From Brachionus rotundiformis (taxonomy: Eukaryota > Rotifera > Eurotatoria > Ploima > Brachionidae): a stretch of 64,000 nucleotides of DNA. Positions within the stretch are counted from its first letter, which is position 1. Each line of letters starts with the position of its first letter. The translations under genes were made by a program, and so were the position numbers. This document shows, in pieces, positions 1 to 10,959 of the stretch. The notes beneath the pieces were generated by a model that ran no database searches, was not told the origin of the DNA, and saw only the letters and a program-made list of their open reading frames with translations. Where the stretch lies: the NCBI GenBank assembly GCA_016802295.1, contig JAESIW010000203.1, forward strand, positions 1,002,279 through 1,066,278, read 5' to 3'.

Positions 1-524
1 ACCAAAGTATGCTCTTGTGGTTGCTACACCACACATCTCAACTTAATCAACGGGATTCTTAGCCTTTAAATCATCCCAAACTAATTCTTCTGGAAAACTG
101 TCAAGATCAACGTTTCTTCTGGTTTTTAATTGATGACTTATAAAAATTCGTGAATTTTTTGGAATTTTTGGAAATCTTTTGAGGATTTAGACTCAAAATA
201 TGATTTCATTTTCTGACGGTTGAGTTTTTTGAAATTCTTATAGCCTGGCCGTAATTATTTAAATTAATTATATCCTTACAATTCAAATAATTATGATAGC
301 AAAAATCTCTATAATTTCTTAAGGTTCTTATTTCATAATCAAATTAATTATTTCTTTCTTTTTTATATTTTTAGTGGACAGCACATATCAATGGAGAGCA
401 AAATATTATCTTTAACAAATTCCATTTATCTTCTATTCTGAAATTTTATCTATAAAGTAAATTTAAAAAAAATTTATTGAGCTAGTCAATTTTATATAAT
501 TCGAAATAGTTGAAGTACAATAGG
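1..524. other. No gene; AT-rich with one coding-like scrap
   Basis: I see no gene here. On the minus strand, about 45-140 reads as a short coding-like run containing FPEELVWDDLKAKNPVD and then a stop. It lies downstream of the mariner remnant and in the same direction, but I could not tie it to that element. The rest is simple AT-rich sequence. Confidence 0.5.
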
Positions 525-1075
525 TTCCATAGGTAATAGTCACATGGGTTTACATCAGGAGAGTTTGACGGCCAGACACTCTTTTCCATGAATATTTGAA
601 GATTATTTCTACAATAGGCTTGGGATATATTCGCTTTATGAGGCTTTGCACCATCCTGTTGAAAAACCCATCTGTGTGAGCCACGTTAATAGTTTCAACT
701 TTTTTTTAAGATTTTATATAACTCTATTTCAAAAATATTAAGGTTAAATTTACCTTCATTGACAAAATATGGTTTAGTTAGTCCATATTTTGTCATTCCT
801 TTCCAAACCATTACAGAAATTGGCTTTTTCATCACACCAAAGATCCCTTATTACATCAAAATGAAAAAAAGTCAAAAGGGTTTTTAAAATTATTAATTAA
901 AAACAATTTCTACTCCCTTTTCGATCAGCTTCTTCACGAGTCAAAGCAAAAACCCTCTTGTATTGCTTAATTAATCCACCATCAACTGTAAATATAATCT
1001 CATCAGAAAACATTTTTTAAATTTTATAGTTTTGTTTTCCCTCCAAAAAACAGAAAACCGATGCCTTTTTTTTAA
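521..1075 (-). pseudogene. Mariner-type transposase remnant
   Basis: Read on the minus strand, the sequence breaks into pieces of a Tc1/mariner DDE/D transposase. In order they are a segment with KQYKRVFALTREEADRKGS, a segment with VMKKPISVMVWKGMTKYGL, the block VFQQDGAKPHKANISQAYC with a catalytic aspartate in QQDG, and WPSNSPDVNPCDYYLW. The CDYYLW form of the last block places the third catalytic residue as aspartate, the mariner style rather than the Tc1 DxNPIE style. Frames shift between pieces and no start codon or N-terminal helix-turn-helix is seen, so it is dead. Terminal inverted repeats were not found. Confidence 0.8.
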
Positions 1076-1099
1076 ATGATCATTTGTCAATAATTGGAT

Positions 1100-1490
1100 C
1101 TTGCGTTACTTGTACGGCTTAACAACAAAAATTGGAAATTAGGAATCAAACAAAATTTATTTAATTTAACTACTTTAAGTTCCGATTGTTTTAATAGTGT
1201 TGACCCATAGGAAATATTTAGTTTGGAGCTAATTTGGCGTTGAGAATGAGTTCGAATAAGAGCTTTTTGACCATTACTTTTGAACAGAACATCGTACATA
1301 CAAAATCTATGCATCGTTGTAATTGAATTTTCTATTCTACAATATTTAAAAATAAATTTTGTAAATCGAAAGGCTAGAGGACATTTTAAGGGTTTGAGGA
1401 ATTTCAAGGTTAAATGACTGATTATTTCAGGAAATCTTAAACTGAAAACTGACAATTTGATGATTGATTTTTATACAAGATAGCCCAAAA
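1100..1490 (-). repeat. Partial copy of MITE family M2
   Basis: This stretch matches one half of the complete element at 37640-38676. Shared parts include the reverse complement of the CCTTGAAATTCCTCAAACCC segment, the AGAATAGAAAATTCAAT segment and the GATAGCCC block near 1480. The outer end with the GGTGTTC terminus is missing, so this copy is truncated. An open frame of 122 codons runs across it on the minus strand, but it is repeat sequence and not a gene. Confidence 0.75.
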
Positions 1491-1689
1491 ATCAAAAGGA
1501 GATATAAGATGTAATTCTGATTTTCAAGATTTGCAATTAAATATTAAATTTTTTCAGAAGTTATCGATGTGACCCGAACAAGATGCTGAAAAAATGTAAA
1601 ATTGGTGTTATCCGGAATATTGAATTTCCAATGTAGATAAATATTTTCGGAAAAACCTTCTCTTTTGACAATCCAATCATCTTCTTAAC

Positions 1690-3150
1690 GCTTTCACATT
1701 TTCAACATCTTTTTCTCCAGATAAATGAATTTTTAACTCTTGGCTTTTGTTTTTATTTTTCGATTCTAAAAGAATTACTTTAACTTATCTAAGTTATGAT
1801 TTATTTCTTCTTCCCTTGATTTAAATTCACTTTCAACATCACATTCGACATCAGTTGAATTATCAGTATCTTTGGCACAAAGTGGCACCAGGCTATTAGG
1901 CTTCTCATCTATATTCTTCTTTATTGATTGTGTAGTCAATAAAAACATAGATTGAATATTGTTGTCTATAGGGTTTGATAATTTAAATACTCTGGAGGAG
2001 ATAGAGCACTAAAGCCTTGAAGGCTATTTTCTATATTTTGATTTTGATTATTCAAATTTTAATCCTTGACTAATATGCAAAGCACCATGGTTAGTTTGAG
2101 TTGAATTAAAGGAGCCAAGGCAAAATTTTGAGTCTAGATTATCGTTCATCATAGAATGATCGACGTTTAAAGTTTGGCTTTCTAGCACTTTAGGGTTACT
2201 GGTAATAGACGGAGTATTGTCGTCGATACTAACGGGTGTTCAAAAAAGGTCCGTCCGATTTTTGAATTTAAAAAAATAGAGTTCTATTTTTTCAAATTTC
2301 CTAACATTTTGTATATTAAATTAAAGCATTTTCTCTCTGCTTAAAAAAAAACTAAAAAAATATTTTACACTTAATCCTTTCCTATATACAAAAGTGTTAG
2401 TTTTAAATAGACAATAAATTTAGACTCAAGGTGAACACTTTTTTTCATATTCGGGTATTATTTAAATAGATGATTAAAAATTTTACATAAATGTAAATTA
2501 TCAGACAACCAAATGATTCTGTTCAAAAGCAAAGACTAATAAAGCAAAAAAATCATTTTTTTTATATTTTTGGACAATCCTAGTATTTATTAGATTTTTA
2601 TTTATATTTTTTAAACCGTTTATCATATTAAAGCGACCAATAGCTCATTTTAATCACCATTAAATAAGGATTCAGAAAATATATAAAACATGTATATTTG
2701 AAAAAAAAAATTTGGAGGATTATTTTGGTCATTTGTAGTGGTCAAGAACGCTCACCAATCAGGTAGATGTCTCATTTTTTGAAAAAAAAGACTTTCATAT
2801 TCGAAAACAGGATAAAATTTTGAACAAGTGTGTAAAATGTTAGGAAATTTGAAAAAATAGAACTCTATTTTTTTAAATTCAAAAATCGGGCGGACCTTTT
2901 ATGAACACCCGTTAATTTGATATGAACTAGTGTCGGCAGGGATATACTAAAGACGTCGATTTTATCGGCTTCGTATAGGTTGTCAATATAATCGTTTATT
3001 ATTGTGTTGTTCTTTAGAATAAATTCTAAAGTTTTATTAAGATTAAACTGTGATAGAATCCTACAGTGATAGAAACTATTCTGGATTAGTTGAAGATCAA
3101 AACCTTCCCAAATTTTTGAGATCTACTGAATACAAGTAGCGTACCCGGGA
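1690..3150 (-). pseudogene. Decayed coding sequence split by a MITE
   Basis: On the minus strand, reading from 3150 downward gives broken coding sequence. It is interrupted at 2913 by the MITE and resumes at 2229. Across the TA junction the frame continues as ADTSSYQI then SIDDNTPSITSNPKV, followed by LNVDHSMMNDNLDSKF and FNSTQTNHGALHISQ, and later NSTDVECDVESEFKS. Several stops and frame changes follow. I do not recognise the protein. The acidic, Ser/Asn-rich composition could be the tail of the pogo-like transposase upstream at 3180-3430 on the same strand, or an unrelated element protein. Confidence 0.45.
2232..2912. mobile_element. Complete MITE (M1) with long TIRs and TA duplication
   Basis: The element begins ACGGGTGTTCAAAAAAGGTC and ends with the reverse complement. 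The inverted repeats run about 80 bp with only a few mismatches (2232-2315 against 2831-2912). A TA dinucleotide flanks each side (2230-2231 and 2913-2914), the target duplication of Tc1/mariner-type elements. The 681-bp body has no coding capacity. Near-identical arms suggest recent movement. It sits inside a decayed coding sequence on the minus strand. Confidence 0.9.
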
Positions 3151-3179
3151 AACTTCATATTACCAAAACGTGTAAATGT

Positions 3180-3430
3180 TTTGTCTGTGTGTAAAAACCA
3201 CTCATTCCATTTTTTATTGTAACTCATTTTTAATGGAAGCTTTTGGTTGTTCTTTTCTTGGTTTTAAAATCATTCCTGGTAACTTTTCGGGTTTAGCTGA
3301 GGTTGTAAATAAAGCTGACAACCGAGTCCTTGCTGAGCCTGTTGCTTTAAAGCGCTTGGCTCCTTTAACTTCAATTGTGTAATTTGAAGGGGCATCCAGA
3401 AAGATGCATCTTTCAATACGGAGTAAGTTA
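3180..3430 (-). pseudogene. Pogo/Tigger-like (DDE_1) transposase fragment
   Basis: The minus strand reads NYTIEVKGAKRFKATGSART, then a segment with LFTTSAKPEKLPGMILKPRK. This matches the central part of pogo/Tigger/CENP-B-like DDE transposases, where a Y-T-I-x-x-K-G-A-K-R motif precedes a T-x-x-T/S-A-x-x-x-x-x-K-L-P stretch. Stops follow immediately, so only a fragment survives. A 68-codon frame on the plus strand over the same bases is its antisense shadow. Family assignment is from motif memory and is moderately secure. Confidence 0.6.
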
Positions 3431-3564
3431 AACCTCTTTCAGTTATTGTTTGAATGGGGATTTTTTATATTCAATTTGTTTATAATTAAGCACAAAGTTT
3501 TCAAAAGCATAACCAAACGAATTTTTATAAAGAGCATTTTTTTATAATTGATAAAAATTGTTTT

Positions 3565-3845
3565 ATTATTTTATTTTTTTCTTGTTGAATCCCACATTTT
3601 TCACAAACATTTAGTGCTTCTTGTGTTCTTTTAGGCTTTCTGTTAGGAAAAGGATATCATCTGAGTTGATTATCACTCCTGTTAAGATGCCATGAATTTT
3701 GGCGCATAGGTTTTTTCTTTCTAGTTCCGGGATTAAGTGTTCCACAATTTCTAAAAATGTTTTGGGGAAAGCGGGCAATCTTGTTTGACATCAAATGTAG
3801 TCCTAAAAATTTTATCTATTTCATCATTGTTTGTTCCCAACACAA
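3565..3845 (-). pseudogene. LINE reverse transcriptase fragment
   Basis: Reading the minus strand gives FDVKQDCPLSPKHFLEIVE, then LCAKIHGILTGVIINSDDIL and FLTESLKEHKKH with a stop. These correspond to the G-V-K-Q-G-C-P-L-S-P motif and the (Y)ADD box plus the following helix of non-LTR reverse transcriptases. The catalytic YADD is changed to NSDD, so the copy is inactive. No ends were found. Confidence 0.7.
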
Positions 3846-4096
3846 TTATTTATTTTAATCATATTTTGACTTAATTTTTGAAAAACATAAAATAAGTATA
3901 ATACCTTGCGGCAACTAAGTTAAAAAAAATGATTTAAAATAATATAAGATTAAACAGTGTATAAAGATTTTTGAAATTTATTTTTGTAAAAAATCAAATA
4001 AATAAAACTGTTTAAAATTAATTGTTGAATTTAGTTGAGGAAGTTGCTGGTTGAATTTGTTAGATAAAAAATAATGAAGACATATTTTCATGAAAA

Positions 4097-4246
4097 TTAA
4101 CAACAGCCACAACCACCGCAACCATCATTACAACCATCATTGCAACCATCGCCGCCACCACAGCCGCCTCGTTTGGTTTTCTCGGCAGTTTGACCCTCCA
4201 AGTTGACTTGAGTGGTAGATGGAGCTTGAGTTACTGGAAAGTTCAT
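4097..4246 (-). CDS. Small Cys/Gly-rich protein, paralogue of 19021-19143
   Basis: This 49-residue frame starts MNFPVTQAPSTTQVN and ends in a Gly/Cys/Asp-rich tail containing GCNDGCNDGC and finishing GCCC-like as CGGCGCC and stop. The paralogue at 19021 shares the N-terminal pattern M-N-x-P-V-T-x-A-P-x-T-T-Q-V-N, a basic middle, and a Cys/Gly tail ending CC. I infer a real gene because both the start context and the tail are conserved between two distant, otherwise unrelated sites. The minus strand carries TATAAATA about 70 bp upstream of the ATG. There is no signal peptide, so it is probably cytosolic. A metal-binding, metallothionein-like role is a guess from cysteine content alone, as the function is unknown. 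It is too short for routine gene finding. Confidence 0.7.
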   Translation of the reverse strand: MNFPVTQAPSTTQVNLEGQTAEKTKRGGCGGGDGCNDGCNDGCGGCGCC

Positions 4247-4317
4247 TTTGTTTTATCAATTGATTTATTTAAATAACTTAGAATAAAATAGATAATTATA
4301 AAAAGTTTTACTTTCCT

Positions 4318-4325
4318 TATTTATA
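4318..4325 (-). promoter_or_regulatory. TATA box candidate for the 4097-4246 gene
   Basis: On the minus strand this reads TATAAATA, 71 bp upstream of the ATG. The identical octamer lies 54 bp upstream of the paralogue at 19021. In AT-rich DNA such a match can arise by chance, but its similar placement in both paralogues supports it. Confidence 0.4.
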
Positions 4326-4329
4326 CAAT

Positions 4330-6640
4330 AAATTTTGCCATCTAGATCCTCCATTTTTACGGTTGGCAAATTATTAAATGAAAAATAAAATACAATACCA
4401 GATCGTTCATCCATTACTCTGTTTATTGTATGTTTTTACCAATGATAGTTTTGAATTTCTATTTAATTATGTTTGTTTATTATCAAGGAATTTTATTCAA
4501 TTTTGAAGAAAACATCAAAAAATAGTCACACAAGATATTTTGGCAAAAACTTTTTTAAATTAATAAGGTTAATAATAAATTTTTTTTCGTTACTTTTAAT
4601 TTACATAATTTAAAATACCTTTTAAAATTCAAGAAAATTAAGTTTTGTGATAACTCAAATTTAAAATAGATAATCTCTATTTATAAAAATATTTATCAAT
4701 TTTGATTTTCAAATTTTTAAGTTTTATCTGAATTTTTAGAGAAAGGAAATTTTCATCCATTAATTGTCTCTCGGTAGAAAATAATAATAATTTCTAAATG
4801 ATTCTCATTAAGATAAGCAAGTGATACAGAAATATAGCTCATGTCAGCATCTTGAAGACACTTTTTTATCTAAAAAACGCGGCATAATTTGCTTGAACAT
4901 TCTTTGCCCTTATCTTTTAACAGTTTATCAGCTTCAATATTTCGACTCCACATGCTTGAAAGAACATTTACCAAGAAATTCTCTCGATTTTTAATTTCTT
5001 AATGACTTTTAAATTATGTCCTCATGGATTCTAATTATATGATTTGTTAGCTTTTACACCATTTTTGCATTGTTCGTTCCATTAAACACTGGAAAACCTC
5101 CAGAATTTTCACACAAAAATTACTTGAAAAATTTACTTTTTACCTTCTATTTTCATAGATTTGCATTTATTGAAGTTTAATTCCGTGAAAGGCCTTAATC
5201 AGCTTAATTCATTTTGAGATTGTAAAATTAATTGTAATAAAAAATATTATATTAATAATAAAAATAATCAAATAGACTCTTTTTAAGATAAGAATATACC
5301 GTTGATGGTTTATTAAATCAATTAAAATAAGAATATATTTGTAAAATAATAAGGACTTTCTAAGTGATTTTAATTAAATTTGTTTAATTATTATAATTAA
5401 TATTATTTGTTGTGTTTATTAATTTAACTTGCTTTTATATTAATATCTATTGATTGGTCTAAATAATCATGTATTAGTTTTGTTACTAAACCAAATTCTT
5501 TTTTACCATAAATACTTACATCTTAATATTTAAAATTACCACCTTTGGTGTTCAACAAGTTCATAGATTTTGGTGTACTTTTTTACCATTTTTTGGATAA
5601 GAACTCTCTTAAGGTTATTTTTATGTCACCTTTGAAAGTTTTCATGGTTAAACCTTATTATCGAGCCTCCTGACTTAGATTTTATACCTCAAAATTGAAC
5701 TGGTCACTGAAAATAGCTTTTGCTGACCAGCATTAACTGTCTATTTAAGTCTTACTACTTATACACCTTTTATACCCTTTAGTCTATATTTAAGGGATTT
5801 TCAGCTGTAAAAATCAGCTTCCAAAGTATACCAGAGCGGTTTCGGTCTGACAGTGACAGTCCAAATAGATTTTATTTGGAATATATACATTTTTTTTTAA
5901 ATGTATATAGGTTGTTTTAATTTTTTAATCATTTTTTAATTATTACAATACTGAACTTTTTAACAATTTTTTCAGTTTTTAAAATTAGTTTTTTGAATTT
6001 AAATATCTGTCTCTATTAAAAGAAAAGCTTGTTACTTAAACGTGACCATAATTGATTTTCAGTCATTAACTAGTTGGCCACTATCATCATTCTTTTACTT
6101 AAATAAAAATTTATTTGCCTAAAAAATATATAAAATTAAATATTAATTAACTAAACTCGAAAAAATTCTATAATTTAATAATTATCTTAAATTATTGGGA
6201 CAACATGTTCTTTTATTAGAACTACTCTATTATTAAATTTAAATTATCTTTTGTTAATTAAAACCGAAAGCCACATTAAAATATGATTTTTATCTTTATC
6301 AATTACAAATAATACAAATAAACTTTTCAAATTAAAATTTTATTAATTTTAAAAAAATTTCTAATTGTTTTATCTTATAGTTTTTAAATTATATTTTTAT
6401 AAAGAAAGTAAGTTCTTTAATTAATGTTTTCAATTTTTGTCAAATTCATTAAGCCATTGTCATCATTTCTTCAATTAAGTAGTTTTTACCTGTCTATAAA
6501 TTTATTGGAAAAATATGTTTTTTCATACTCCACTGTAATATCTAATTCATTTTAAAACTGAATGCCAAATAATAATATTATTTTTATCTTAATTAATAAC
6601 AAATACCAAAACAATAATTTGAAACTCATTTAAATAATTT
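4330..6640. other. Gene-poor AT-rich stretch
   Basis: I see no convincing gene here. On the minus strand between about 5000 and 4760 there is a coding-like run with VLSSMWSRNIEADKLLKD and CSSKLCRVF, then a stop, then ADMSYISVSLAYLNENHLEI in another frame. It could be an exon remnant, but I could not identify it or join it to a gene. The remaining 2 kb is low-complexity A/T sequence. Confidence 0.5.
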
Positions 6641-6647
6641 ATAAAAA

Positions 6648-7601
6648 ATGATTCTTAAAATCATTCGAAAAATTTACTTTGTTCTATTTATTTGTGTTAT
6701 TTCTCTGTCAATTTTTTTGTTTTTAAATGTAAAAATTGACCATGAATTAAAACCAAAACTATATTGTCCAAAAATACTAAATCCCCATGATTTTAATTTA
6801 TTGCTCAATCCAGCAGAGTACATTTGCCATAAGCAAAACGGCCATGATATTCTGCTTATTAGCTTGGTAGAGGTGTCTCCAAGCGGGTTCAGCGAACGCC
6901 TACAAATCAGGGAAACATGGGGCAACAAGAGTTTGTTTCAAAATTCTAAAGTGGTGTTTCTAGTCGGCTTGAGCCGGAACTCAACAATCAACAACCTTAT
7001 CGTTGAGGAACACTTGTTGTATAAAGATATTGTCCAAGAGGATTTTATAGATTCATATGAAAATTTAACTCTAAAAACTATAATGGGAATAAAATGGGTA
7101 TCAGAGTACTGTCCCAATGCCAGGTTCGCTCTAAAAACAGACGATGATGTTGTGGTCAATATACCTGTTTTGAATAGATACCTAGAAAAACTGGAGAGTA
7201 AGAATGTGTACATGGGATACACGGAGATAAAGCCCAAAGTCCATAGAAATAAGACTTCAAAGTTTTTCATTTCAATGGAAGAATATGGGAAGAAATATTA
7301 TGATCCTTATCAATTTGGCGTTGGGTATTTTCTGAGCCTGGATTTGTGTGCAAAATTCTACAATGAGTCATTATATACCAAACTTTTCAAATTTGAAGAT
7401 GTTTATGTTGGTATGTTGGCAAAAAAATTAAATGTTAAGCCAATTTTAATGAGAAAATTTTATTCATTAATAAGAAAAAACTCTGAAAAAAAAATTAAAC
7501 ATTTAACAGAAAATAATAAGACTGTCTTTCTAGCCTATGTGTATAAAGAAGACTATCGAAAAGTATGGAACCATTTTTATGAGTCGAGTTTTGTTGTTTA
7601 A
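6648..7601 (+). CDS. Beta-1,3-galactosyltransferase-like, GT31 family
   Basis: This 317-residue, single-exon protein is a type II membrane enzyme of glycosyltransferase family 31, expected in the Golgi, where it would transfer galactose or GlcNAc in beta-1,3 linkage. A short basic N-terminus precedes one membrane anchor (about 11-28). The family motifs follow in order: RETWG (88-92), the DDD metal-binding box in KTDDDVVVN (164-171), a YQFGVGYFLS segment (221-230, usually YPxYxxGxGYvlS) and EDVYVG (250-255). Several N-x-S/T sites lie in the lumenal part. Length is typical for the family, and the ATG is the first in frame. A polyadenylation signal lies near 7642. Donor and acceptor specificity cannot be told from sequence. 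Confidence 0.9.
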   Translation: MILKIIRKIYFVLFICVISLSIFLFLNVKIDHELKPKLYCPKILNPHDFNLLLNPAEYICHKQNGHDILLISLVEVSPSGFSERLQIRETWGNKSLFQNSKVVFLVGLSRNSTINNLIVEEHLLYKDIVQEDFIDSYENLTLKTIMGIKWVSEYCPNARFALKTDDDVVVNIPVLNRYLEKLESKNVYMGYTEIKPKVHRNKTSKFFISMEEYGKKYYDPYQFGVGYFLSLDLCAKFYNESLYTKLFKFEDVYVGMLAKKLNVKPILMRKFYSLIRKNSEKKIKHLTENNKTVFLAYVYKEDYRKVWNHFYESSFVV

Positions 7602-7699
7602 AAAGGAAAAAAAAATTATTATTTTGTTTAAAATTTTTTAATAAATAAACTTTGAATTAAAAGTATTTATTAAATTTAAAAAAATCAAAAAAAAATAAA

Positions 7700-7990
7700 A
7701 AGCAAAAACTATGGAAGCAATAATACAAGCCATACAATACAATCCGATGAACTACTAATAGCAAACCTCCTGGCTGATAACTTGGCATCAATCTTTACAT
7801 CCAGTACGAGCATTCCTTCAGTCTCCAGAATCAACTCTTTTCAAACAAACACTCACCTAAATCAAAGCTCAATTAAAAAAGAAGAATTCGTAGCTCAATC
7901 TTTTAATTATCACGAATTTAAAAAACAAGCGTCTTACAAAAAAAAGGCATTTGATAAAACACCACACAGTGTTATTTAAAATTCGATCAA
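7700..7990 (+). pseudogene. LINE ORF2 linker fragment
   Basis: The plus strand reads LLIANLLADNLASIFTSSTS, then a Ser/Gln-rich stretch ending in a stop at 7979. This resembles the region between endonuclease and reverse transcriptase in Jockey/CR1-type elements, where an A-x-x-L-A-x-x-F-x-S motif occurs. It ends shortly before an oppositely oriented LINE fragment. Confidence 0.5.
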
Positions 7991-8059
7991 CGCCTTAAAC
8001 ATCGGTCCAAATCTTAAAAAATGGATTCAAAGTTTTCTTGAATTCAGCGTACGGACAAT

Positions 8060-8985
8060 GGTTGTCTGTCATTGTCCAAAAAGTCTAATGACTTCAAAAA
8101 TTCTAGGAAATTCTGGAATTTTTATAAAACATCCATTAAACTGAGAGGAGATGCTGAATTTTACGGCTTTCCAGAAGAACTTTGCTGGGATGTTAAAAAA
8201 GTCTCTTAGTAGTAGTAAAGTAAACTGCAACTCACGACGCAGAGTTTTTGAATGCCTTCTTAAATCATATACTTGGCCGCTTTGACCATAGGTTAAATTT
8301 TTTCTAAACTCAACTAATTCAATTTTGTTATTTAGCTTAAACAACTGGATCAGATCTCCTCGCAGTCTTCTCGTAGTTAGGTCCGTAAGGTCTAGTTTAA
8401 ATAAGCGTGTTGAGTAAGTAAGGTGCTTTAAGTTTGGAACTAACTTAGTTGCTCTATGTTGAATTTTTTCTATCGTATCGATATCTTTTTTTAGGGTAAG
8501 GGCACCAAGAGGTTATGGCGTATTCTAAGTGAGGTCTGACCATCGAAGTGTACAGTAGTTTAACGTTATTAACATTGGGATATCTAAGTGATTTCTTCAA
8601 CATGCCTAGAACCCTATTGGTTTTAGCTGTGAAACATGTTACTTGTGTGTCCCATTTTAGGTCATTTTGATATAAGTACCGAGATCTCTTTCGCATACTG
8701 ATTTTATAAGTGGAAATGACTCAATATTGTAATCATGTTTTGAATTATTGCGACCAAAATGGACAACTTTACATTTCTCGACATTAAGCTGAACAGACCA
8801 GTCCCGTGACCACTTACATATATTATCAATGTCGAGTTAACTTATAGTTAGAAGAAGAATCTATTATTGGTGTTATAATCTTGTTATCATCAGCGTACGC
8901 TTTCGAGCTGTTATGGATGCCCTCAAGTAAATCGTTTATGTATATGATGAATAAAAGGGGACCGATGACAGAACCTTGAGGAACT
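8060..8985 (-). pseudogene. CR1/Jockey-like LINE fragment (RT palm to C-terminus)
   Basis: On the minus strand, from 8985 down, the sequence reads VPQGSVIGPLLFIIYINDLL, then KAYADDNKI (the ADD box), LNVEKCKVVHFGRNNSKHDY, DLKWDTQVTCFTAKTNRVLG, LYTSMVRPHLEYAITSWCPY and finally LRGDLIQLFKLNNKI. This is the ordered C-terminal half of a non-LTR reverse transcriptase and its thumb region. The ADD box is intact. Frameshifts and stops break the frame, so the copy is inactive. Confidence 0.85.
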
Positions 8986-10165
8986 TATTGCAGGATCTTT
9001 CAGAGAATTAAAATTAAATGAAAATCTTTTAACTCCAGGATTTTCATTTTCTGAATTCTCTATGGATGAAATTAAAAAGGCTGTTGACTAACTCCCTTCA
9101 TCAAGCTCCCCTGGATTTGTTGGAATTCAGACCAAAATTATTCAAAATGTTAATGAATCTTTTGTTCCAATATTATATGAGCTCTTTAATAATTGTTTTT
9201 GAAAATATTCCAGAGGACTGGAAAATTTCCATTGTTAAACCTTTATTTAAAAATAAAGGTGACAGATCGGATATAAAAAATTATCGGGGGATATCTATCC
9301 TATCACCAATAGCAAAAATATTTGAAAAACTTTTGACAAAACAGATTTCTTTTTATTTTGAATCGACAACATGATTTTAGAAACGGACATTCATGTCAAA
9401 CAGTTATCAATGAGTATATAAGTGAAATAAATAAAGCTAAAGAAAAAAAAAACCCACAACTATTTCTATGTTTATTGACTTAAGGAAAGCATTTGATGAT
9501 ATTGATTTAAATTTGCTACTTTTAAAATTATTTCACTATGGTTTTGAAAATTCTTGTTTGGGTTTTTTTTCAAACTATTTTAAAAATAGATCTCAGATAG
9601 AGTAGGTAATGAATTCCGCAAGGATCGGTCTTGGGTCCACTGCTATTTCTTATTTTTGTTAATGATTTACCATTTTTATTTAAAAATTTAAGTATCAAAA
9701 TGTTTGCTGATGATACAACAATAAGTATCTCTGACAAAGACTTTGAAGCAGCTTTGATAAAATTAAATGTTACAACAAAAAATTTAAATGAATGGTGTAT
9801 TTTTAATAGAATTGATATAAACTGGTCAAAAGCTTTTTGCATGATTTTATCAAGATCTTAATTTTACTAAATTTGCATCAAATTTATCAACATTTAAGCT
9901 TTCAATTTTCAATAAAATAAATTTAATTTACATAGATTTTGTTTCTATATTTGAATTAGCTTAAATAACTTGTTAAATCTTTTCAAATGGCTATTAAATC
10001 AATGACTCTAATTAATAATTATAAATTCTTATATTTTATACTTTAATATATATATAAATTTTTGTTTTTTTTAATAATCAATTAAATAAATGGAGTGTTA
10101 ATCGGTCTCATGAGGCATGGGCACTAGCCTGTTGATTAACCTTGAAATAATAAAATAATAAAAAA
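8986..10165 (+). pseudogene. LINE family A fragment with 3' hairpin tail
   Basis: The plus strand carries reverse transcriptase pieces: a segment with ILYELFNNCF, then IPEDWKISIVKPLFKNKGDR, DIKNYRGISILSPIAKIFEK, FIDLRKAFDDIDLNLLLLKL, IPQGSVLGPLLFLIFVNDLP and KMFADDTTISISDKDFEAA. The FADD catalytic box is intact. Stops and frameshifts occur between pieces. The C-terminal tail near 9870-9960 matches the end of the copy at 60585-60899, and both copies share the same 3' untranslated hairpin. The copy ends in an AATAAT-type simple repeat about 10145-10165. Confidence 0.85.
10097..10140 (+). other. Conserved LINE 3' UTR stem-loop (copy 1)
   Basis: GTTAATC (10097-10103) pairs with GATTAAC (10134-10140). 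The 30-base loop ends CATGGGCACTAGCCTGTT. The same stem and loop end occur at 60961-61003 just before the other copy's A/T-rich tail. I infer an RNA element recognised by the LINE's reverse transcriptase. Confidence 0.65.
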
Positions 10166-10660
10166 ATCGACTGCGGGGTTCCTCAAGGCAACTGGCTGTC
10201 CCCAACCCTTTTCATAATTTATTTCAGTGAAATAGCTAGTTATTCTGGACCCAGTTCACCATGCTCTATACGTCGATGATCTGGTAATATGAAGTTCTAG
10301 TAAAAGAGAGATCTTAGAAAAACTACAAACTTAAACTAAAAAACGATACAAAAGTTAAAGTAATTATTATCAAATCAATGATTCGATCAATATTCGACTA
10401 CAGCCCCATCATTTATCAGGTAGCCTCTTCAAGTTTCAAAAAAAATCTACAAAAATTACAAAATAAAATTTTAAAATTGGTAAAATATTCTCCATTAAAA
10501 ACATCAATTGTATATATACGTCAGAGTTAAAATTTAAATCTGGTAAATGATAGCTTTATAATTCCGAGACAATTAGGCTAGGAATTAACGACAACGGAAT
10601 CATACGAATCAACGGAAATTTTTTCCAAAAAAGATATATGGGAAACGTATTGATCTCTTT
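10166..10660 (+). pseudogene. Second LINE reverse transcriptase fragment
   Basis: Directly after the tail of the previous LINE, the plus strand reads CGVPQGNWLSPTLFIIYFSE, then ALYVDDLVI (a VDD catalytic box) and, after a deletion, IIIKSMIRSIFDYSPIIYQV with KNLQKLQNKILKLVKYSPL. These are the palm and thumb motifs of a different non-LTR family. Several stops are present. Confidence 0.75.
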
Positions 10661-10959
10661 TTTAGTTTTATCAGCACTAATAACTAATATATAAAATTTA
10701 AATGTCTCCTTCAGATAATTTTCTATATTTATTTCATTTAGAGTCTCTTAATCGCTTTGTCCATAATGATCAATTTGGCGGAAAGATTCTGGTAATTAGA
10801 AACAGAACAGGACGCTAAAAAATCTTAATTATTTTTTTCCAAAAGTTATGGACTGGTCTTGAAGATCTAACATAGTGCAGCATTGTTTTTTATAGTAATT
10901 AATACAATTCATGAATTTGTGGAGCCAGTTTTGTGCCCGATTGCGTTCATTTTTTATTT

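Noticed and set aside
1087..1455. A 122-codon minus-strand frame
   Set aside because: It coincides with a truncated M2 MITE copy, and the complete M2 has no coding capacity.
3176..3382. A 68-codon plus-strand frame
   Set aside because: The opposite strand carries a pogo-like transposase fragment, so this is its antisense shadow.
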